From assembly GCF_007279655.1 (NCBI RefSeq), contig NZ_QKWN01000001.1, positions 62,001 to 126,000 on the forward strand: a stretch of 64,000 nucleotides of DNA. Direction: 5' to 3'. The position numbers were made by a program, and so were the translations under genes. The notes beneath the pieces were generated by a model that was given only the letters and a program-made list of their open reading frames with translations, did not search any database and was not told where the DNA came from. Shown here piece after piece: positions 18,386 to 27,764 of the stretch (the stretch's first letter is position 1; every line of letters begins with the position of its first letter). This stretch comes from Robertkochia solimangrovi. GTDB lineage: Bacteria; Bacteroidota; Bacteroidia; Flavobacteriales; Flavobacteriaceae.

Positions 18386-19381
18386 TTAATAATTGACGGC
18401 AGGACAATTACAATCGTATGGTTTTTTACCTTGAAGAAAATCATACCCCAAAGTAATCTGATGATATCCCCCGTTGTCAAAACGAATATCGCCGAACTGG
18501 TAGGAATAATTATAAGAAAACATAAAATTCTTATAATTGACACCCAGTATAGGGGTCAATAACTGAAGTTTTTGCGATGCTTCCTGTCCTTCGATATTGT
18601 ATTTAGCTCCATCAAAACTTCTTCGAAAAGATAATCCACCCCATAGTCTGCCGAATTCCATGTCCTTATAAACTTTAGCATTCAGATCAATAGCCGCTTC
18701 CTCCGTAAACTCTGCATACTGAAACATCACGGAAGGTTCAAACTGCCAGTCGGTTTTTCCAAAAACATACCCTACTGAAAAAAGATATCTTCTGAGATTG
18801 TCAAACTCCTCTACGGTATAAAGATCCCTACCGCTGCCCAAAAGGTTCTTTACGGTAAAATGGGTATAGAATTCAAACAGATGATAAGAAACGCCCAGAT
18901 CCATATTGAAATAAGAAGTATTCAGATCGCCACCACTGATAATCGGATCCGGAATAATACTATTGAATTCTGTCTCATCCAGGCGACTTTGTATCATTCC
19001 TACGCTGATACCAAAGGATAACTGGTCAAGATCAATTACATTTCTTGAAAATCTTAGATGATGAGCATAAGTGAGCTTTACTCCTGTTTGCGAATGGTAA
19101 CCATTCTCATCATTGAAAACGATCGCACCCACACCACTTTTATCCCCTAAACGCACATGTGCATTCAAAGTTTGTAAGTTCGGTGCTTTTTCCACGTCAA
19201 ACCATTGCTTTCTGGCTGTAAGCCTTATTTTCCCTCCTGTTCCGGCACCAGCCATGGAAGGATGGATCAAATAATAATTGTCGGAAAGATAATCGAAGTA
19301 GACCGGTAAGCCTTCCTGCGAAAACATTTTCATACAGCAAAGGAAGGAGACTAAAAGAATAAGTCGCTTTTTATGTAGCAT
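18386..19381 (-). CDS. PorP/SprF family type IX secretion outer-membrane protein
   Basis: 331 residues with a signal peptide (ending KMFSQ). The mature protein starts GLPVYFDYLSDNYYLIHPSMAG, the hallmark opening of PorP/SprF proteins, and continues as a beta-barrel ending QITLGYDFLQGKKP. These proteins act in type IX secretion or in anchoring gliding adhesins; SprF is needed for secretion of SprB. The gene is not adjacent to a large adhesin gene here, so its cargo is unknown. Confidence 0.9.
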   Translation of the reverse strand: MLHKKRLILLVSFLCCMKMFSQEGLPVYFDYLSDNYYLIHPSMAGAGTGGKIRLTARKQWFDVEKAPNLQTLNAHVRLGDKSGVGAIVFNDENGYHSQTGVKLTYAHHLRFSRNVIDLDQLSFGISVGMIQSRLDETEFNSIIPDPIISGGDLNTSYFNMDLGVSYHLFEFYTHFTVKNLLGSGRDLYTVEEFDNLRRYLFSVGYVFGKTDWQFEPSVMFQYAEFTEEAAIDLNAKVYKDMEFGRLWGGLSFRRSFDGAKYNIEGQEASQKLQLLTPILGVNYKNFMFSYNYSYQFGDIRFDNGGYHQITLGYDFLQGKKPYDCNCPAVNY

Positions 19382-19443
19382 CAGACTGTTACGGTAATTA
19401 CTTCAAGGTTATCAAATATAACCATAGATAGATAACGATTTTG

Positions 19444-19451
19444 TAATTTTG
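19444..19451 (+). promoter_or_regulatory. Putative -7 element for the NifU-like gene
   Basis: TAATTTTG matches TAnnTTTG, 17 bases before the chosen ATG at 19468, which implies a very short leader. Confidence 0.4.
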
Positions 19452-19467
19452 TAAAAAATCTTTGAAA

Positions 19468-20391
19468 ATGGGAGAAATTAAGATCAGGATACAACCCACA
19501 AACCGTCCTGCCATCATAAAGTTCGAAGCGAACAAATTCTTATCAAGACATAAGAATTATGAATTTAAAAATGTAGATGAGGCGTCGATATCACCATTGG
19601 CAAAACAATTGTTTTATCTACCCTTCACCAAAACCGTATATATCTCAGGTAATTTTATCGCAGTTGAAAGATATGATATTGTTAAATGGCCTGAGGTTCA
19701 GGAAGAAGTTGCCGAGCAGATCGAAAAATACCTGAATTCCGGTGCACCCGTAATCGAAGACCCGAATGTTCAGGATAAAAAGATTCCGGTTACGGTTTAT
19801 GCGGAAAGTACACCGAACCCGGCTGCGATGAAATTCGTCTGCAATAAAAAACTAGTACTGGCACCCTATGAATTTAAGAATATCGATGATGCCAGAACAT
19901 CACCTTTAGCCACCGGACTATTCCATTTCCCTTTTGTAAAGGAAGTATTTGTGGATGAAAACTATGTTTCCATTCTAAAATATGAAGTTGCCGACTGGAA
20001 TGAAATCGGGATGGAACTGCGTGAATACCTGCGTACGTATATCGAAGAAGGCGGTGAGATCGTAACAAAAGAAGCGATCAGTAGTTCGGCAAAACCAAAA
20101 GATAATATCGAAGGTCAAACTGCAGCGAATCTGAATACCGACAATATGGACGACACCTCACTTCAGATCATCGATATTCTGGAAGAATACGTGAAGCCTG
20201 CAGTAGCCAGTGATGGCGGAAATATTATGTTTGAATCCTATGACGAAAGCAGTAAAACTGTGAAAGTAGTGCTTCAAGGTGCCTGCAGCGGTTGTCCTTC
20301 CTCAACAATGACCCTTAAGAACGGGATCGAAACCATGTTAAAAAGCATGCTTTCCGGAAAAGTAAATGAAGTAGTTGCCATCAACGGATAA
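19468..20391 (+). CDS. NifU-like Fe-S scaffold with two Nfu N-terminal domains
   Basis: 307 residues. Two tandem Nfu N-terminal domains (about 5-95 and 110-200; the second has YAESTPNPAAMKFVCNKKL) precede a C-terminal NifU domain (about 225-307) with the cluster-binding motif GACSGCPSS. The protein carries or delivers iron-sulphur clusters in the cytoplasm. The duplicated N-terminal domain is a common flavobacterial form; only the second copy keeps the canonical 'TPNP..MKF' sequence. The ATG at 19468 is used; a TTG at 19462 is possible. Confidence 0.92.
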   Translation: MGEIKIRIQPTNRPAIIKFEANKFLSRHKNYEFKNVDEASISPLAKQLFYLPFTKTVYISGNFIAVERYDIVKWPEVQEEVAEQIEKYLNSGAPVIEDPNVQDKKIPVTVYAESTPNPAAMKFVCNKKLVLAPYEFKNIDDARTSPLATGLFHFPFVKEVFVDENYVSILKYEVADWNEIGMELREYLRTYIEEGGEIVTKEAISSSAKPKDNIEGQTAANLNTDNMDDTSLQIIDILEEYVKPAVASDGGNIMFESYDESSKTVKVVLQGACSGCPSSTMTLKNGIETMLKSMLSGKVNEVVAING

Positions 20392-20411
20392 GCACACTAC
20401 CCCATTGATAT

Positions 20412-20447
20412 AAAAAAAAGCTGAATATGTACATTCAGCTTTTTTTT
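20412..20447. terminator. Bidirectional terminator between the NifU-like and phosphate transporter genes
   Basis: A-run plus AGCTGAAT pairing with ATTCAGCT plus T-run, between two convergent genes. Confidence 0.85.
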
Positions 20448-20476
20448 ATCATCATAGTGTCTTTATGAACCAAATT

Positions 20477-22741
20477 CTATTTTTTGATCCTGCTGAAATC
20501 ATCATGAAATTCCTTGAACAAAGTCAGCAAATTGATGGTTGCTGTGATCATATCTTTGGTTTCCAGTAATAAACTGAAATACAATTTTGTGTTCTTCGGA
20601 CTCGTTTCAGTGCTTCGGATTCGATCGATCTGTTTCTGTATCAAGGAAGATACATAATCGAGTAGTTCCCGTTTCTCCTTGATGATTCCGGCGATATTAT
20701 CGAAGGAATCTGAGTCAAAATCCACTTTAACCTCATCGAACAACTCCTGAATTCGCAAATCAATACGCTTCAGTTCCCGAATCTGATTAAACTTCAGATT
20801 CTTGTGATTATTATTAACGTGCGAATAACTGTTCTTACTGATATAACCTATAGACTGTACCATATCCTGAAGGTAATCGAGTATGAGTATATAGAACTTA
20901 CTGGCGCCCACCGAATTCTCATCCAGTGATTTGATGAAATAAAAGATATCACTTTTAAGCGAGTCAACATCATCTTCCAGCTTTTTAAGCTGTTTCTTGG
21001 TCTTTTTAAGCTTTTTAAGATCCTGAAGTCCTAGATTATCGATTACAGAAGAATAAATATTATTGATATTACCGATCACACGTGAAATATTATCTGAACT
21101 CTCACTGATCATCTCATTGATGGTGATCAGCGAAGTTCGATCGATCTTTTTCTTCGAATTCTTTTCCTTCTCTGTTTTTCGGTATACCAGGAAACTTCTT
21201 GTCAGCAACAGCGCCGCTATGATCAGTAAGCCGATCACGGCATATTCCTGACCAAAATAGATGATAACCGCAAAGATCGCTGCTGCTGTAAAAGCGACGA
21301 TCGCAGTAACGAACCATCCACCGATCACATTGAATACACCGGCCACCCTGTACACTGCACTTTCTCTTCCCCAGGCTTTATCAGAAAGCGAGGTACCCAT
21401 CGCCACCATAAAGGAAACATAGGTAGTGGAGAGCGGTAATTTCAAGGAAGTTGCTGTCGAAATCAGGATACTTGCCACCATAAGGTTTACAGAAGCCCGT
21501 ACCATATCAAAAGCAGGTTCATCCTGCTTTTTCAACTGTTTTTCCATCGGGATCCGAAAGTTCTCATCGATCTTTTCTCTCCATGCTTTGGGAAGAATAA
21601 GATTAAGGCCGGCATTCATATTCACACTGGCTCTTACGATAAGTCTTGAAAGGAAGTTTGGTTGAAACTTCTCAGCTCCATCCCCGCTTCTGGCGAGATT
21701 GATCTCGGTATACATAACCGATCTTGCTTTTTTCGACAACCAAAGAGTGACGACCATGATCACACCGGCAAAGACCAGCAGATAGGTAGGTGTCTCCACT
21801 TTCCCCGATAGGCTGTCCATCGCAAAATCGGTAGGCAATACGCCACTGCTGAGATAGGATTGATGCCATATCTCGTAAGACTGGTATGCGGCGATCGGTA
21901 CCCCGATAAAATTTACCAGATCATTACCGGCAAATGCAAGTGCCAATGCAAAGGTTCCGATCAGAATTATGATGGTCAACAGATTTATTTTAGAAAAGGA
22001 AATGATCAATTGCGAGATCAGTCCGAATACAAGAAAACAGATCCCGACGATCAACAATTTGTTGCCGTCAACGAATTCAAGAAAGGAGTCCGGAATAAAG
22101 CTCACCCCTTTTATACCTTTGATCAGGATAAAGTAAGTGATGCTTGTCATCGCAACGCCTCCAAAGATCGCTCCCACATATTTTATCCGCTTCTGATAGT
22201 GAAATGAAAAAACCATTCTGGAGATCCATTGAACGATAGCCCCAACAGTAAATGCGATAAGCACAGAAAGAAGTATCCCTAAAATGATCTCCGTAGCCTT
22301 AGAACCGTTGATATAATTGGAAATATCAGAGAGCTGACCATCATTGCTGAATATCTTGATCATGGAAACCGCAACGGATGCTCCTAATAATTCAAAAACT
22401 ATAGATACCGTAGTAGAAGTGGGTAATGCCAACGAATTAAAGAGGTCTAATAAGAGAATATCGGTGATCATGACCGCCATAAATATGATCATGATCTCAT
22501 TAAAATAGAACTCACCGGGATTAAAAATTCCCTTCCTCGCGACCTCCATAAGACCCGATGAAAATATAGCCCCAACGGCTACCCCGATACTGGCGATAAT
22601 TAGAATTGTCCGGAGTGATGCTGCTTTTGAACCTACTGCTGAATTTAAGAAGTTTACTGCATCATTACTAACCCCCACCGTAAGATCGGTAATGGCCAGC
22701 ACAAACAATGCAATCAACAAGAAAATATAATATTGCTCCAT
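20477..22741 (-). CDS. PiT-family inorganic phosphate transporter with long cytoplasmic C-terminus
   Basis: 754 residues. Two PiT half-repeats are visible (LTVGVSNDAVNFLNSAVGSKAAS near the start; AFAGNDLVNFIGVPIAAYQSYEIW near 275), each with the conserved G-ND-x-N motif, plus conserved SLALPTSTTVS and LKLPLSTTYVSFMVAMGTSLSD. About 200 C-terminal residues after the last helix are charged and helical (KKLKKTKKQLKKLEDDVDSLKSD), similar to a PhoU-type domain. It probably imports phosphate with cations, and the tail may regulate it. No pst or pho genes are adjacent. Confidence 0.92.
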   Translation of the reverse strand: MEQYYIFLLIALFVLAITDLTVGVSNDAVNFLNSAVGSKAASLRTILIIASIGVAVGAIFSSGLMEVARKGIFNPGEFYFNEIMIIFMAVMITDILLLDLFNSLALPTSTTVSIVFELLGASVAVSMIKIFSNDGQLSDISNYINGSKATEIILGILLSVLIAFTVGAIVQWISRMVFSFHYQKRIKYVGAIFGGVAMTSITYFILIKGIKGVSFIPDSFLEFVDGNKLLIVGICFLVFGLISQLIISFSKINLLTIIILIGTFALALAFAGNDLVNFIGVPIAAYQSYEIWHQSYLSSGVLPTDFAMDSLSGKVETPTYLLVFAGVIMVVTLWLSKKARSVMYTEINLARSGDGAEKFQPNFLSRLIVRASVNMNAGLNLILPKAWREKIDENFRIPMEKQLKKQDEPAFDMVRASVNLMVASILISTATSLKLPLSTTYVSFMVAMGTSLSDKAWGRESAVYRVAGVFNVIGGWFVTAIVAFTAAAIFAVIIYFGQEYAVIGLLIIAALLLTRSFLVYRKTEKEKNSKKKIDRTSLITINEMISESSDNISRVIGNINNIYSSVIDNLGLQDLKKLKKTKKQLKKLEDDVDSLKSDIFYFIKSLDENSVGASKFYILILDYLQDMVQSIGYISKNSYSHVNNNHKNLKFNQIRELKRIDLRIQELFDEVKVDFDSDSFDNIAGIIKEKRELLDYVSSLIQKQIDRIRSTETSPKNTKLYFSLLLETKDMITATINLLTLFKEFHDDFSRIKK

Positions 22742-22860
22742 ATCAATAATTAACTGAATGCAAATCTGCTGGAAGATATTTAAACTAAAGTTAACTAATC
22801 ATTACTAAAAGATTACATCATTTGCGATAAACGGCCTTTATCCCTGTTTTTCAGCATGTT

Positions 22861-22881
22861 ATAATCTGTAAATCAGATTAT
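22861..22881. promoter_or_regulatory. Inverted repeat upstream of dodecin
   Basis: Perfect 8-bp arms ATAATCTG/CAGATTAT with a five-base spacer, 51 bases before the dodecin start. It could be an operator. Confidence 0.3.
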
Positions 22882-22931
22882 TATCCCTATCTTTAAGTAT
22901 TAAAGTTAGTGTTTAATTAAAAAAATATCTT

Positions 22932-23132
22932 ATGGCTGTTTTAAAAGTTATAGAAATTTTGTCAAATTCAGATAAAAGTTGGGAAGATGCTGCTAAAAAA
23001 GCAGTCAAGAAAGCTTCCAGCACGGTTCAGAATATTCGCTCTGTTTACATCAAAGAACAGAGTGCTACCGTTGAAAATGGTGAACTGGTGAATTTCCGTG
23101 TAAATGTTAAGATCACTTTCGAGATCTCCTGA
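22932..23132 (+). CDS. Dodecin family flavin-binding protein
   Basis: 66 residues: MAVLKVIEILSNSDKSWEDA, AAKKAVKKASSTVQNIRSVYIKEQ, then VENGELVNFRVNVKITFEI. Length and pattern match dodecins, which form hollow dodecamers that bind and store flavins in the cytoplasm. A terminator follows directly, so it is transcribed alone. Confidence 0.95.
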   Translation: MAVLKVIEILSNSDKSWEDAAKKAVKKASSTVQNIRSVYIKEQSATVENGELVNFRVNVKITFEIS

Positions 23133-23153
23133 AGTTGATTAAATTTAACCTCC

Positions 23154-23178
23154 AACGTCCTGTTTGGGACGTTTTTTT
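23154..23178 (+). terminator. Terminator after dodecin
   Basis: AACGTCC/GGACGTT stem with a six-base loop and a T-run that ends next to the start codon of the following gene. Confidence 0.8.
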
Positions 23179-23185
23179 TATGCCT

Positions 23186-25213
23186 ATGTCAAACAAGCTA
23201 AAATACGAATCTAGTCCGTATCTCCTACAGCACAGTGAGAACCCGGTAAACTGGTATGCCTGGAACGAAGAATCATTGGAACTCGCCCGACGAGAGGACA
23301 AACCGATAATCGTTAGTGTCGGATACGCTTCCTGTCATTGGTGCCACGTCATGGAAAAAGAAAGCTTTGAAGATGTTGAAGTCGCCGAGGTCATGAACAA
23401 ATATTTCATTTGTATCAAAGTCGACCGGGAAGAGCGACCCGACATCGATCATTTATATATGACCGCTGTTCAGATCATGACCGGAAGTGGAGGCTGGCCT
23501 ATGAATGTAATCTGCCTGCCCGACGGCAAACCATTCTGGGGTGGAACCTATTTTAAAAAAGAGCAATGGATCTCTGTTCTGCAACAGTTGGGAGAACTTT
23601 ATGAAGAAGACAAACCAAGGATCGAGGATTATGCCGATAAACTAGCCTCAGGTATACTTTCAGTAAACCTTACCATCCCGGAATCTGACGGAACCGTATT
23701 CAGCAAGGATGAACTCAATTCAATCATAACGAAATGGTCTCAAAAGCTTGACAATTCTTTTGGAGGGAGGTCCGGAGCACCTAAATTCATGATGCCTGTA
23801 AACCTGGAGTATCTGTTAAAATATTATATGCTGACCGGTAATACCATAGCCGGAGACCATGTACAGCTCACTCTTAAAAAAATGGCCCTGGGCGGACTAT
23901 ATGATCATATCGGGGGTGGATTTTCAAGATATTCCGTTGATGACCGCTGGCATGTACCGCATTTTGAAAAAATGTTGTACGACAATGCTCAGCTTATCGA
24001 TTTGTATACAAAAGCCTGGGTCACTTTCAATGATCCTCATTATAAAAAAGTGGTGGAGGAATGCATCGCATTCCTTCAGAACGAACTACAGCATTCCAAT
24101 GGAATGTTCTTTTCCTCTCTGGATGCGGATAGTCCCGACAGTAAGGGTAAGGTAACCGAAGGAGCCTACTACGTCTGGAAAGAAAAGGAACTCAAAGACC
24201 TTCCCGAAAATGATCAACAACTTTTTCACCGATACTTCAACATCAATGATAAAGGCTATTGGGAATCCGGCAACTATGTATTGTTCAGAGATTTGGATGA
24301 TCATGCATTTACTTCGGAAAATAAGTTGACCCCGGAAGAGCTTCACCGTAAACTTCTTAGTTGGAAAACTTACCTATTGAAACTGAGGTCTGAAAGAAAA
24401 CCACCTTCACTGGATGACAAGATTCTCACTTCCTGGAATGCGCTGGCTATCAAAGCACTGGCCAATGCCTCCGTTACTTTCGACAGACAGGATTGGCTCG
24501 ATATTGCTATTCGGAATGCGGAATTCGTCAATACGGTACTCACCAAACCTGAAGGAACACTTTTCAGAGTATGGAAAGACGGAAAAGCTTATGTGGATGC
24601 CTTTCTTGAGGATTATGCGCTTATCATCGAAGCCTTTATCACTTTATATGAAGTAACGGGTAATGATCATTGGATAATGGAAGCAAAAAGACTTTGTAAC
24701 CTTGTTCTGGATGATTTCTACTATGAACGAACCGGGTTCTTTCTTTTCAGTCCGATTAAAGATGAACAACTCATCGCTCCTACCATCGAAAAAAGTGACA
24801 ATGTGATTCCTGCTTCAAATTCAGTGATGGCGATAAATCTCTTTAAACTTGCACGATATTTTTCAAATCAAGCCTATGACGATATCGCATTACGTATGTA
24901 TAAGGCAATGCGAAGTGAGATCATGGAATATCCGGATTCCCATGCCAACTGGTTGAATCTGGGGATGAACTTTTTGTTTCCTTTTCGGGAGATCGTTATC
25001 ACAGGGGAATCTTCAGCAGGTATTTTTACCTTGCTGCGAAAAACCCCTTTAACGAATATCCTTTGGGCTCATACGAAAGACCCTGTGAACATCCCCTTGC
25101 TTAAGGGACGTTACTCGAAGGATGAAACATTGATCTACATCTGCAGGGATCAACATTGTGAACTACCGGTCAAAACACTTGGGGAAGCACTAAAATTACT
25201 GGACACTCCATGA
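23186..25213 (+). CDS. DUF255 (YyaL/spermatogenesis-associated 20-like) thioredoxin-domain protein
   Basis: 675 residues. The start MSNKLKYESSPYLLQHSENPVNWYAW is the typical opening of this family; the start at 23186 (or 23180) lies after the dodecin terminator, which excludes the longer frame. A thioredoxin-like domain with ASCHWCHVMEKESF (about 40-60) is followed by an (alpha/alpha)6 region related to N-acyl-glucosamine 2-epimerases/cellobiose epimerases (GGLYDHIGGGFSRYSVDDRWHVPHFEKMLYDNA). The biochemical role is not established. Cytoplasmic. Confidence 0.92.
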   Translation: MSNKLKYESSPYLLQHSENPVNWYAWNEESLELARREDKPIIVSVGYASCHWCHVMEKESFEDVEVAEVMNKYFICIKVDREERPDIDHLYMTAVQIMTGSGGWPMNVICLPDGKPFWGGTYFKKEQWISVLQQLGELYEEDKPRIEDYADKLASGILSVNLTIPESDGTVFSKDELNSIITKWSQKLDNSFGGRSGAPKFMMPVNLEYLLKYYMLTGNTIAGDHVQLTLKKMALGGLYDHIGGGFSRYSVDDRWHVPHFEKMLYDNAQLIDLYTKAWVTFNDPHYKKVVEECIAFLQNELQHSNGMFFSSLDADSPDSKGKVTEGAYYVWKEKELKDLPENDQQLFHRYFNINDKGYWESGNYVLFRDLDDHAFTSENKLTPEELHRKLLSWKTYLLKLRSERKPPSLDDKILTSWNALAIKALANASVTFDRQDWLDIAIRNAEFVNTVLTKPEGTLFRVWKDGKAYVDAFLEDYALIIEAFITLYEVTGNDHWIMEAKRLCNLVLDDFYYERTGFFLFSPIKDEQLIAPTIEKSDNVIPASNSVMAINLFKLARYFSNQAYDDIALRMYKAMRSEIMEYPDSHANWLNLGMNFLFPFREIVITGESSAGIFTLLRKTPLTNILWAHTKDPVNIPLLKGRYSKDETLIYICRDQHCELPVKTLGEALKLLDTP

Positions 25214-25329
25214 TTCTTGCTTGAGCGGCCATCGCTGATCAAAAGGTTATATTTTGATTAGAATCATGGTTCATCCTTTAGGTTACCATATGTTATTAGT
25301 ATCTTCGAATGACAAAAAAAATCAATTGT

Positions 25330-26157
25330 ATGGAAGAAAATGAAATCGTAAAAAATGGAATGGCATACCTCGAATCTATTGATCTGACAGCCTATGCACT
25401 GAAAGCAATCGGAGCGATCGTTATATGGATCATCGGTTCCTGGCTAATTTCAAGATTGGTTAAAGCAGTAACCTATGTCATGGATAAAAGGGAATATGAC
25501 ATGAGTTTAAAACTTTTCCTGCGCAGCCTTACCAGTTGGGGATTGAAGATCTTACTCATCATCATGGTTCTCGGAACACTGGGTGTTGAGACCACATCAT
25601 TTGCAGCAGTAATCGCAGCTGCAGGTCTTGCGATCGGTATGGCACTTCAGGGATCCCTGGCAAACTTCGCCGGCGGGGTACTGATCCTGATCTTTAAACC
25701 CTTCAAAGTGGGTGATTTCATCGAAGCTCAGGGGGTCAGCGGAACTGTTAAAGAGATCGGTATCATCAACACCCAGTTAAATACTTTCGGAAATCAACTG
25801 GCAGTGGTTCCCAATGGAAAACTTTCCAATGATAACATTATCAACTATAGTGCGGAAAGTACCCGCAGGGAAAACATTACTGCCGGGATCAGTTACGATT
25901 CCGACATAAAGAAAGCCAAGGAAATTCTTCTGGATATCGTCAATAACTTCGACAAGGTCAATAAAGAACCGGCACCACAGGTAATGGTTGCAGAACTTGC
26001 AGACAGTAGTGTTAACCTTTCCCTTAGATATTGGGCGAACAATGACGTTTTCTGGGATTGTCGCTGGTATGTTATGGAAGAGATGAAGAATCGCTTCGAT
26101 GCAGAAGGAATTGAGATTCCTTATCCACATCAGGTCGAAATACAAAAACAAGGATAA
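25330..26157 (+). CDS. MscS-type mechanosensitive channel (first of two)
   Basis: 275 residues: N-terminal helix, two further membrane helices, the pore helix VIAAAGLAIGMALQGSLANFAGGV, then the beta domain (FKPFKVGDFIEAQGVSGTVKEIGIINTQLNTFGNQLAVVPN) and the C-terminal domain ending IPYPHQVEIQKQG. The length is that of MscS of E. coli. It opens under membrane tension to release solutes at hypo-osmotic shock. The start at 25330 is preferred; an ATG at 25309 would add seven residues. Confidence 0.93.
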   Translation: MEENEIVKNGMAYLESIDLTAYALKAIGAIVIWIIGSWLISRLVKAVTYVMDKREYDMSLKLFLRSLTSWGLKILLIIMVLGTLGVETTSFAAVIAAAGLAIGMALQGSLANFAGGVLILIFKPFKVGDFIEAQGVSGTVKEIGIINTQLNTFGNQLAVVPNGKLSNDNIINYSAESTRRENITAGISYDSDIKKAKEILLDIVNNFDKVNKEPAPQVMVAELADSSVNLSLRYWANNDVFWDCRWYVMEEMKNRFDAEGIEIPYPHQVEIQKQG

Positions 26158-26171
26158 TTTTCCGTATATTA

Positions 26172-26199
26172 GAGAGGCAGAATTGCCTCTCTTTTTTTT
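26172..26199 (+). terminator. Terminator between the two MscS genes
   Basis: GAGAGGCA/TGCCTCTC stem with a four-base loop and a T-run; the two channel genes are therefore separate transcription units or attenuated. Confidence 0.85.
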
Positions 26200-26259
26200 G
26201 CCTTCTTCCCTAATACTTCTACCGAAGTGCATGGTCTGTTTCACTAAAAAACCTTTATC

Positions 26260-27072
26260 ATGGAATTAGAAAAATGGACTGACAAGATTCTGGATGCCAT
26301 CATCTTTTACGGACCAAAATTACTTCTGGCACTCATCCTCTGGCTAATCGGCGCATGGCTGATAAAAAAATTGACCCGAATGGTCTCCAAAATCATGCAA
26401 CACAGAAATTATGAAGTCAGTCTTACTAAATTTCTCATCAATCTTATAAGCTGGACCTTAAAAGCGCTATTGGTTCTTGCGGTATTAGGCATCCTCGGAG
26501 TACCGACAACCTCTTTTGCAGCAGTAATAGCTGCCGCAGGTCTGGCGATCGGTCTCGCACTTCAGGGTTCACTGGCGAATTTTGCCGGTGGGGTTTTGAT
26601 GATGATCTTTAAACCGATCAAGGTTGGTGATCTGATCGAAGCGCAGGGAGAACTGGGCACTGTTCATGAGATACAGATCTTTACCACAATATTAATCACC
26701 CCTGACAATAAAACTGTGATCATTCCAAACGGTCCCCTTTCAAACGGTAACATTACCAATTACACCAAACAGGGCAATCTTCGAATTGATATGGTCATCG
26801 GAGTGGATTATGGGAGTGATCTCGAAAAGACACGGGATGTACTGTTACAAGCTATAGCTTCACATCCCAAGACCTTAAAAGAACCGGTGCCTACCGTTGC
26901 AGTCTCAGAACTGGCCGACAGTTCGGTCAACTTTGTGGTGCGTCCCTGGGCTTTGAGTGCCGACTACTGGGATGTTCGATTTGGTTGTATAGAAAATTGT
27001 AAAAAAGCACTGGATGCAGCCGGAATTGAGATTCCATATCCACATCAGGTGGAAATACATAAGGAGGCTTAA
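26260..27072 (+). CDS. MscS-type mechanosensitive channel (second of two)
   Basis: 270 residues and clearly a paralogue of the upstream gene: same pore helix (VIAAAGLAIGLALQGSLANFAGGV), beta domain (FKPIKVGDLIEAQGELGTVHEIQIF) and ending IPYPHQVEIHKEA. The two differ mainly in the N-terminal helices and in the vestibule. The pair probably arose by tandem duplication. The stop codon overlaps that of the convergent tsaB gene by four bases. Confidence 0.93.
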   Translation: MELEKWTDKILDAIIFYGPKLLLALILWLIGAWLIKKLTRMVSKIMQHRNYEVSLTKFLINLISWTLKALLVLAVLGILGVPTTSFAAVIAAAGLAIGLALQGSLANFAGGVLMMIFKPIKVGDLIEAQGELGTVHEIQIFTTILITPDNKTVIIPNGPLSNGNITNYTKQGNLRIDMVIGVDYGSDLEKTRDVLLQAIASHPKTLKEPVPTVAVSELADSSVNFVVRPWALSADYWDVRFGCIENCKKALDAAGIEIPYPHQVEIHKEA

Positions 27073-27743
27073 GACTTCGGCTTAGTAGTCACAAAGTCTT
27101 TAAGATAATAAGGCTCGAAATAAGCCACATCTTCAAAGCTATCTGACTGATACAACGATTCTGAAAGGGGTATCATTTCCCTGGAGGAAGGAAGCGTAAA
27201 TACCTCTGGAAAGATCGCGTTTTCATGTTCGATCACAGACACACATTTTTTTGCCCCATCTCCGATGAAATAAAGTTTTGTGGTTGCCAAAGGCTCCGTA
27301 AAGGATTCCCCGGTAATTATTTCAGCCGTAGTATTGGCAACCCTTTTATGATCAGGGCCGAATCCTGCAGTGTATACCTCCATTCTTCTGGCATCGAGCA
27401 TCGGTATGATCATTCCATCGGAGATCTGCATTTGTGCAGCAAGTATTTCAAGGGTATCTATGGCCAGGAGCGGAATACCCAGAGAAAAACAAAGTCCTTT
27501 GGCAGCGGAAACTCCGATCCTTAATCCGGTATAAGACCCAGGACCCTTACTGACCGAAATCGCATCCAAATCGGATAGTGTAAGTCCGGCTTCCTTAACA
27601 ACCTCTAAAATAAAACGATGAAGGTTCTCTGCGTGAGAGTACCCTTCATCGTTCGTTTCTATTATAGCGATCAGTTCGCCGTCTTTACCGAGGCTTACTG
27701 AGCAATTTGTCGTTGCAGTTTCGAGATTGAGTATGATTGCCAT
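27069..27743 (-). CDS. tsaB: tRNA threonylcarbamoyladenosine biosynthesis protein TsaB
   Basis: 224 residues with the ASKHA-fold opening ILNLETATTNCSVSLGKDG, the YSHAENLHRFI region and VSKGPGSYTGLRIGVSAAKGLC. TsaB is the partner of TsaD in making t6A37 on tRNAs that read ANN codons. The length fits the bacterial family. It follows the tolC-like gene's upstream region with its own start. Confidence 0.95.
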   Translation of the reverse strand: MAIILNLETATTNCSVSLGKDGELIAIIETNDEGYSHAENLHRFILEVVKEAGLTLSDLDAISVSKGPGSYTGLRIGVSAAKGLCFSLGIPLLAIDTLEILAAQMQISDGMIIPMLDARRMEVYTAGFGPDHKRVANTTAEIITGESFTEPLATTKLYFIGDGAKKCVSVIEHENAIFPEVFTLPSSREMIPLSESLYQSDSFEDVAYFEPYYLKDFVTTKPKS

Positions 27744-27764
27744 ACTGCAAAAATACCTGCTATT

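Noticed and set aside
23135-23185. N-terminal extension of the DUF255 gene
   Set aside because: It would run through the dodecin terminator; the family starts at MSNKL.
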